A DNA stretch of 64,000 bases from Rhizobium sullae. Its GTDB lineage: Bacteria > Pseudomonadota > Alphaproteobacteria > Rhizobiales > Rhizobiaceae. The stretch covers positions 152,936 through 216,935 of the forward strand of contig NZ_FWER01000017.1 in assembly GCF_900169785.1 (NCBI RefSeq), in the 5' to 3' direction. The translations under genes and the position numbers were made by a program. This document shows positions 60,070 through 64,000 of the stretch, in pieces. Below the pieces are notes generated by a model. That model was not told where the DNA came from, did not search any database, and saw only the letters and a list, made by a program, of their open reading frames with translations. Position 1 is the first letter of the stretch, and each line of letters begins with the position of its first letter.

Positions 60070-61113
60070 ATGAATGCGGAAGACCTACGTGAAGTTGGCC
60101 TGGTCTATGTAAGCGATACCGAACCCGGTATCCGCAGGCAGAAAAAGGGCAGGGGCTTCTGTTACCGGCTGCCAGACGGTTCGCTGGTCAGGGAGCCGCA
60201 GCAGAAGCACCGTATCGCCGCGCTTGGATTGCCTCCCGCATACGAAAACGTCTGGATATGTCTGAAGGAAAACGGCCACCTGCAGGCGACTGGTTTTGAC
60301 GCGCGCGGACGAAAGCAATATCGCTATCACAATGATTGGCAGTCCTTTCGCAGCATCGCAAAATTCGATCAGCTGATCGCTTTTGCCCAGGCTTTGCCTA
60401 GGATACGGCGGCAGGTGCAGCGCGATCTTGAGACCGGCGCTGAAGATGTCCGTGGCGTTCTTGCGGCTCTGACGACATTGCTCGACCAAGCACATCTTCG
60501 CGTCGGTAACCAAGCCTATCTTAAGGAAAATGGCACTTATGGCGCAACGACGCTTTTGAAGCGGCACATCGCGCTAATGGAGGGCCGGATCGAGTTGAAG
60601 TTTCGTTCCAAGGGCGGAAAGCGTGTTCGGCGCAGCCTCCGGCATCCCCGGCTGCAAAAGATGCTGGAAGAGATCGCCGACCTCCCCGGCCGCCAGCTTT
60701 TCGTTTGGAAGGATGAGACCGGTACGTTGAAGCCGATCGAATCCGGACGATTGAACAGTTATCTGGCGGAAATTTCCGGTACTGCGATCACCGCGAAAAC
60801 CTTTCGGACGTGGGCCGGTTCGCTCGCGGCCTTCGCCGTTGCGCGGAGCGCATTCGAAGGCGGAAAGCGCCCGACCGTGAAGGATATGGCGGAGGCGTCA
60901 GCTGCCGTGTTGCATAACACGCCCGCCATCTCGCGCTCAAGCTACATTCACCCTTCGATCATTGCTCTTGCCGACAAGGACTATGTTTGTCCGGAGGGGA
61001 CGTTCCCGCTGGTTGTGCCGCTGTGGGGGTTGCGGGCGGAAGAAAACCGGCTGCTCGATTTCCTTTCCCGCGATCGGCGGGCAGCAGAGGCGGCTGTACG
61101 CAAAGCCTCATAA
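60070..61113 (+). CDS. DNA topoisomerase IB (poxvirus-like)
   Basis: This is a 347-residue type IB topoisomerase. N-terminal beta part with GFCYRLPDG; the core has HLRVGNQAYLKENGTYGATTLLKRHI, FRSKGGKRV, KTFRTWAGSLAAF (with catalytic arginine/histidine-equivalent), and a C-terminal active-site tyrosine in SRSSYIHPSII. It relaxes supercoils by a 3'-phosphotyrosyl intermediate. It lies 16 bp after glgX. The start 60070 was chosen from family length; the frame continues up to 59956. Confidence 0.93.
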   Translation: MNAEDLREVGLVYVSDTEPGIRRQKKGRGFCYRLPDGSLVREPQQKHRIAALGLPPAYENVWICLKENGHLQATGFDARGRKQYRYHNDWQSFRSIAKFDQLIAFAQALPRIRRQVQRDLETGAEDVRGVLAALTTLLDQAHLRVGNQAYLKENGTYGATTLLKRHIALMEGRIELKFRSKGGKRVRRSLRHPRLQKMLEEIADLPGRQLFVWKDETGTLKPIESGRLNSYLAEISGTAITAKTFRTWAGSLAAFAVARSAFEGGKRPTVKDMAEASAAVLHNTPAISRSSYIHPSIIALADKDYVCPEGTFPLVVPLWGLRAEENRLLDFLSRDRRAAEAAVRKAS

Positions 61114-61163
61114 AGAAACGCCCGCACAGGGGGCGCGCGGGCTCAAGAGAACAGGAGGTCCTA

Positions 61164-61730
61164 TCAAGCGGCTCGCTTCTCGTGGCGGCCTTCCTCGATC
61201 TCTTCGACGACCTTCGTGACGAATGCGTCCAGATCGTCTGGCGAACGGGAGGTAATGATGCCCTGGTCGGTTACTACCTTTTCATCTTTCCAGGTGGCGC
61301 CGGCGTTCTTTACGTCGGTCTTGATTGAGCGGTATGAGGTTGCCTGTCGGCCGCGCAACGCATCGGCTTCGATAAGCAGCCATGGTGCATGGCATATGGC
61401 GGCCACAACCTTGCCGGATTTCACGAACTCGCGAACGACGCGCATGGCGTTCTCGTCGGCGCGCAGCTTGTCAGGATTGATCTGGCCGCCGGGCAGGACG
61501 ATGGCATCGAAATCGTCGACCTTCACGTCCTTCGCCTGCAGGTCGACGCCGATGCTGTCGCCCCAATCGCCCTTGTGCCAGCTCTTAATGCTGCCCTCCT
61601 TGATGGAGGCAATCTTGACCGTGGCCCCGCGCTTTTTTAGCTCCTCGTGCGGTACCCGCAGCTCAGAGCGCTCGTAGCCGTCAGTCGCTAGGATAAGTAC
61701 TTTTGCAGAGTTGATGGAAGGCATGGACAT
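61164..61730 (-). CDS. DJ-1/PfpI-family protein
   Basis: This is a 188-residue protein. Visible are VLILATDGYERSELRVPHEELKKRGATV, the VLPGG turn, and the nucleophile in AAICHAPWLLIEA (Cys113-His114), the family catalytic elbow. It resembles PfpI/YhbO-type stress-linked hydrolases or deglycases. The start at 61730 (or 61724) follows AAGGAAAGGA. It is divergent with the cupin gene. Confidence 0.94.
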   Translation of the reverse strand: MSMPSINSAKVLILATDGYERSELRVPHEELKKRGATVKIASIKEGSIKSWHKGDWGDSIGVDLQAKDVKVDDFDAIVLPGGQINPDKLRADENAMRVVREFVKSGKVVAAICHAPWLLIEADALRGRQATSYRSIKTDVKNAGATWKDEKVVTDQGIITSRSPDDLDAFVTKVVEEIEEGRHEKRAA

Positions 61731-61861
61731 GTCCTTTCCTTCTTCTGTTGAACTCGGGATGCCTATGCAGAACTACGCCAAGCGCCGTTGGTTCCGAGAT
61801 AGCAAGCGGAACCGCTAAAGGCCGAAGCGGTTATCGTTGTAGCGGATGAGGAGGCGAACAG

Positions 61862-62353
61862 ATGGAACCCGAAGCAATCCGGCTTGAGCCTAGCGAATTC
61901 GTTCCGAACAATCCGGCGTTTCCGCTGTTGTTTTATCGAGGCGTGCTGAAGGATGGGAATCTCGCGGAGGGTTTTGAAGGCCTGTTCATACGAAACGGCT
62001 GGGGCAATATGTGGCGGAACGGCGTCTATCCATTTCATCACTATCATTCGAAAACCCATGAGGCCTTGGGTTTTGCCGCTGGCAGCGCGACGTTGATGCT
62101 TGGTGGACCGACAGGCCCCAAGATCGAAGTTCATGCTGGCGATGCAGCGATATTGCCCGCGGGAACCGGCCATTGTCGTCTTTCCGCAAGCAGCGATTTC
62201 CTGGTGATCGGCGCCTATCCGCCCGGGAGCGACTACGATCTCTGTCGTGAAGCGGCAACGCCGGAACAATTGAGGCGTATCCGAGACCTCTCCGCGCCAC
62301 GAACCGATCCGGTTACCGGCGGAAATGGCGGACTTATTGCACTTTGGCGCTGA
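61862..62353 (+). CDS. cupin-fold protein
   Basis: This 163-residue protein has one cupin barrel: FHHYHSKTHEALGFAAGSATLMLGG with the metal-binding His cluster and Glu, then AGDAAILPAGTGHCRLS with the last ligand. GGAGG precedes the ATG. The family resembles uncharacterised rhizobial cupins. The reaction is unknown. Confidence 0.88.
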   Translation: MEPEAIRLEPSEFVPNNPAFPLLFYRGVLKDGNLAEGFEGLFIRNGWGNMWRNGVYPFHHYHSKTHEALGFAAGSATLMLGGPTGPKIEVHAGDAAILPAGTGHCRLSASSDFLVIGAYPPGSDYDLCREAATPEQLRRIRDLSAPRTDPVTGGNGGLIALWR

Positions 62354-62577
62354 AATGCTGGACATGGCAAGCTGGTGATGTTCAAGCCACCTGATTCCCT
62401 GATGAGTGTCGTGTGATCGGGCTTGAAACCTGGAACTGAAGCCTCAAGGCCCGCACAATGATGTAGTTAAACTTGACGCTAATTCCCCGTGGGTTTGCGA
62501 GGGTAGGTGCGGTTCCGGTCGCTTGCGAAATAGTCAAATAAATCGTATAAGTCGATTTATCTGAAGGAGGCTGTCCG

Positions 62578-62835
62578 ATGCAGAAATTTACCACCGTCGA
62601 TTTGCTGCGCGACATCAAGACCGTCACTATGGCGGCCGATCGTCAGCCGGTTGCGATTACCCAGCACCGCAAACCGAGATACGTCCTCATGACCTACGAC
62701 GAGTTCGAGGCCATGAAAAGCAAGGGCGACCCTCGAAGGGTCTATGGCGCCAACGAAGCTCCGCAGGACCTGGTGGACATTATTTTGCCCGAACTGGACC
62801 GTTTGATCGAAGAAGGCCGGGAAGCCGATGGCTGA
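62578..62835 (+). CDS. Phd/YefM-like antitoxin
   Basis: This is an 85-residue protein. The N-terminal part (FTTVDLLRDIKTVTMAADRQPVAITQHRKPRYVLMTYDEFEAM) matches the Phd/YefM antitoxin fold, a DNA-binding dimer. The C-terminal acidic tail would wrap the toxin. GGAGG at 7 bases precedes the ATG. It overlaps the next gene by 8 bases, typical of a type II toxin-antitoxin pair. Confidence 0.85.
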   Translation: MQKFTTVDLLRDIKTVTMAADRQPVAITQHRKPRYVLMTYDEFEAMKSKGDPRRVYGANEAPQDLVDIILPELDRLIEEGREADG

Positions 62836-63244
62836 TATTCCGGCCAACGGTTCGGTTCTTCGATATCCGTACCTCTGGGCGTGGCAGCGTGACAAGGGCG
62901 AAACAGAAGGTCGCAAGTCTCGCCCTGTCTGCATGGTGCTGGCCATCCCGAAGGGCACGCAGACCCATCTCGTCATCCTGGCAATTTCCGGCACGCCGCC
63001 GCGGTCTGACCAGATTGCGCTCGAAATCCCGCAGCTTGAATGCCGGCGCGCTGGAATCCGCGACTGGAAAGACGCCTGGATCACCGTTTCGGAGTTCAAC
63101 CACGATATCGCTGAAGCGTCGTTCTATTATGACCCGAACGCTGAGATATCAGGCGCCTTCAGCAAGGGCTTTCTGGCCAAGGTTGCCGCTGCCTTCAAAC
63201 CGTTCCTTGCCGTGCCGGATGCGCGGGTGAGCAGGACGGAATAG
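62828..63244 (+). CDS. PemK/MazF-like toxin
   Basis: This is a 138-residue protein following the antitoxin. Visible are YPYLWAWQRDKGETEGRKSRPVCMVLAI, the typical N-terminal PemK/MazF strand pair with the GRKSRP loop, then HLVILAISGTPP. The C-terminus is longer than a standard MazF. It should be an mRNA-cleaving ribosome-dependent or free RNase by family. It ends with TAG; the same frame stays open for another 31 codons. Confidence 0.75.
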   Translation: MADIPANGSVLRYPYLWAWQRDKGETEGRKSRPVCMVLAIPKGTQTHLVILAISGTPPRSDQIALEIPQLECRRAGIRDWKDAWITVSEFNHDIAEASFYYDPNAEISGAFSKGFLAKVAAAFKPFLAVPDARVSRTE

Positions 63245-63340
63245 GCGGACGCGAACTTGCTCCGACTGGAGATCGTCACCTTTGATGAGCTTTACGAGCG
63301 CGCGCGATTGATTGTCGAGACGGGAGACAGGGCAGCTTAA
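63245..63340 (+). pseudogene. short C-terminal gene fragment after the toxin
   Basis: After the toxin stop (TAG) the same frame encodes ADANLLRLEIVTFDELYERARLIVETGDRAA before TAA. The pattern EIVTFDELYERARLIV resembles the end of some restriction-like nucleases (Shedu/DUF4263 type), from memory. It has no start and no N-terminal part, so it is likely the tail of a lost gene. Confidence 0.4.
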
Positions 63341-63368
63341 TTATAATGTTCCGGCAGAAACATTATAA
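63341..63368. repeat. perfect 10-bp inverted repeat
   Basis: TTATAATGTT (63341-63350), an 8-base gap, AACATTATAA (63359-63368). Perfect palindrome directly after the TAA at 63338-63340. It could be an operator for the gene that starts at 63819, or a terminator-like hairpin; the AT-rich arms favour an operator. Confidence 0.6.
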
Positions 63369-63818
63369 CGCCCTACTCTATGTCAAGGCCGATCAGCCGC
63401 AACTCCCTGCAAGCACGCGCTTTCATTTACGATTGTTTCACTTTGAATCAACGTCGAGTTGCTCTGTTAAGGACGCAATAACCGAGTTCGGGCTCAAGTT
63501 GTCCCTTGGCACTTAAATGGGGTCTTCCTGCGCGGCGACAATCAAGGCGAGCGTCTCATCCTGCTCATCGCGCTATTCCTTCGAGTGCCCGACATGCCTG
63601 AGGATGTCCAACAAGCTCCCTCCGTTAATCGAAGACCTGATCCTCCACCGCCAAATCCGCAGCATTGAAGACGGCGTCCCTGCTGCCAAACCTACCAGGC
63701 AGGCCGGACGATCCCACCTTTCCGCCATGAAGCTCCTGTCCGACCGTAGATTTGATGGGTGCCAAACTACAGTTTCCAGTAGTGGACGGCGAATCGTCTT
63801 TGGCCTATCGATGAACCC
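63369..63818. other. intergenic region before the last gene
   Basis: No gene with family support; several short frames on both strands look like shadows. The promoter of the nucleotidyltransferase-HEPN gene should lie here. Confidence 0.4.
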
Positions 63819-64000
63819 ATGCGATCGTCCCTGGAACATCTGCCGGAAGAAAAGCAGCGCGAGCTTGCCCGCGTTGTTGCGATCATCCATGAGGAGTTCG
63901 CCGATGCGCTGTCAGGGACGTCGGCCGCCTTCAAGAAGCGCGGCCGGATCTTAAAGATCATTTTGTTTGGTTCTTTTGCGCGTGGCACCTGGGTCGACGA
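63819..64000 (+). CDS. nucleotidyltransferase-HEPN protein, N-terminal part (cut by window end)
   Basis: The ATG at 63819 opens a frame that runs off the window: SSLEHLPEEKQRELARVV, IHEEFADALSG and RILKIILFGSFARGTWVDD. The GSFARG turn is the minimal nucleotidyltransferase motif (GSxxxG followed by acidic residues). The start of this protein matches the family that joins this domain to a HEPN domain. Such proteins are linked to toxin-antitoxin and AMP-transfer functions. The ribosome-binding site is weak, and the rest cannot be seen. Confidence 0.7.
   Translation, partial: MRSSLEHLPEEKQRELARVVAIIHEEFADALSGTSAAFKKRGRILKIILFGSFARGTWVD

Noticed and set aside
1..64000. CRISPR arrays, rRNA operons, replication origin
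   Set aside because: No spaced direct repeats, rRNA sequence or repABC/parS-like features were seen.

Overview
The window looks like part of a genome from the Rhizobium/Sinorhizobium/Agrobacterium clade, probably an accessory or secondary-replicon segment. The grounds are a SyrB-type regulator, a groESL operon with a CIRCE operator, ExoF/ExoP-style polysaccharide genes, an AraC-type PobR and IclR-type PcaR with pobA and pcaIJF, IS66/IS630 elements, and the high-GC codon use. No rRNA, tRNA, CRISPR array or replication origin was seen.

Layout. 0-6.7 kb: a small VbhA-like protein, two SyrB-related proteins, a 14-TM MFS exporter, a glyoxalase-fold protein, and a tightly packed chain made of a GT14 glycosyltransferase, a DUF1488 protein and small proteins. 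6.9-9.0 kb: groES-groEL under a CIRCE element. 9.4-18.2 kb: a glgE, treS-maltokinase, glgB operon, i.e. the trehalose/maltose-1-phosphate route to alpha-glucan. Its GlgE carries an extra N-terminal barrel that has lost its catalytic residues. 18.2-21.6 kb: a PAS-GGDEF-EAL protein, a glycine-zipper lipoprotein and an EF-hand protein. 21.75-24.25 kb: a complete 2,500-bp IS66-family element with 8-bp target duplications. 24.3-26.6 kb: a HEPN gene remnant, an orphan BrnA-like antitoxin, an extra rpsU and small genes.

26.9-50.3 kb is a surface-polysaccharide island. A seven-gene leftward operon (wecB, an unknown protein, a WecG/TagA transferase, a GT4, an ExoP-like co-polymerase, an ExoF-like export protein and a Wzx flippase) faces a secreted GH18 glycosidase. 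A rightward set encodes an ExoY/PssA-type initiating sugar transferase, an epimerase, a GT4 and a Wzy-like polymerase. Between the two sets lies a leftward cassette of unusual make-up: a Tat-signal mini-protein, a nucleotidyltransferase-fold protein, and a fused PqqD-like/HPr-kinase-like protein. This cassette is the best candidate for an undescribed peptide- or glycan-modifying system. Transposase and integrase remnants bracket the polymerase end.

50.7-57 kb: 4-hydroxybenzoate/beta-ketoadipate catabolism (pobA/pobR, pcaR/pcaIJF) with a recognisable PcaR-type operator. 57-64 kb: an SDR dehydrogenase, glgX, topoisomerase IB, a DJ-1/PfpI protein, a cupin, a Phd-PemK-like toxin-antitoxin pair with a broken neighbour, and the start of a nucleotidyltransferase-HEPN gene cut by the window end. 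The C-terminal remnant at 24.5 kb resembles the end of that same kind of gene.
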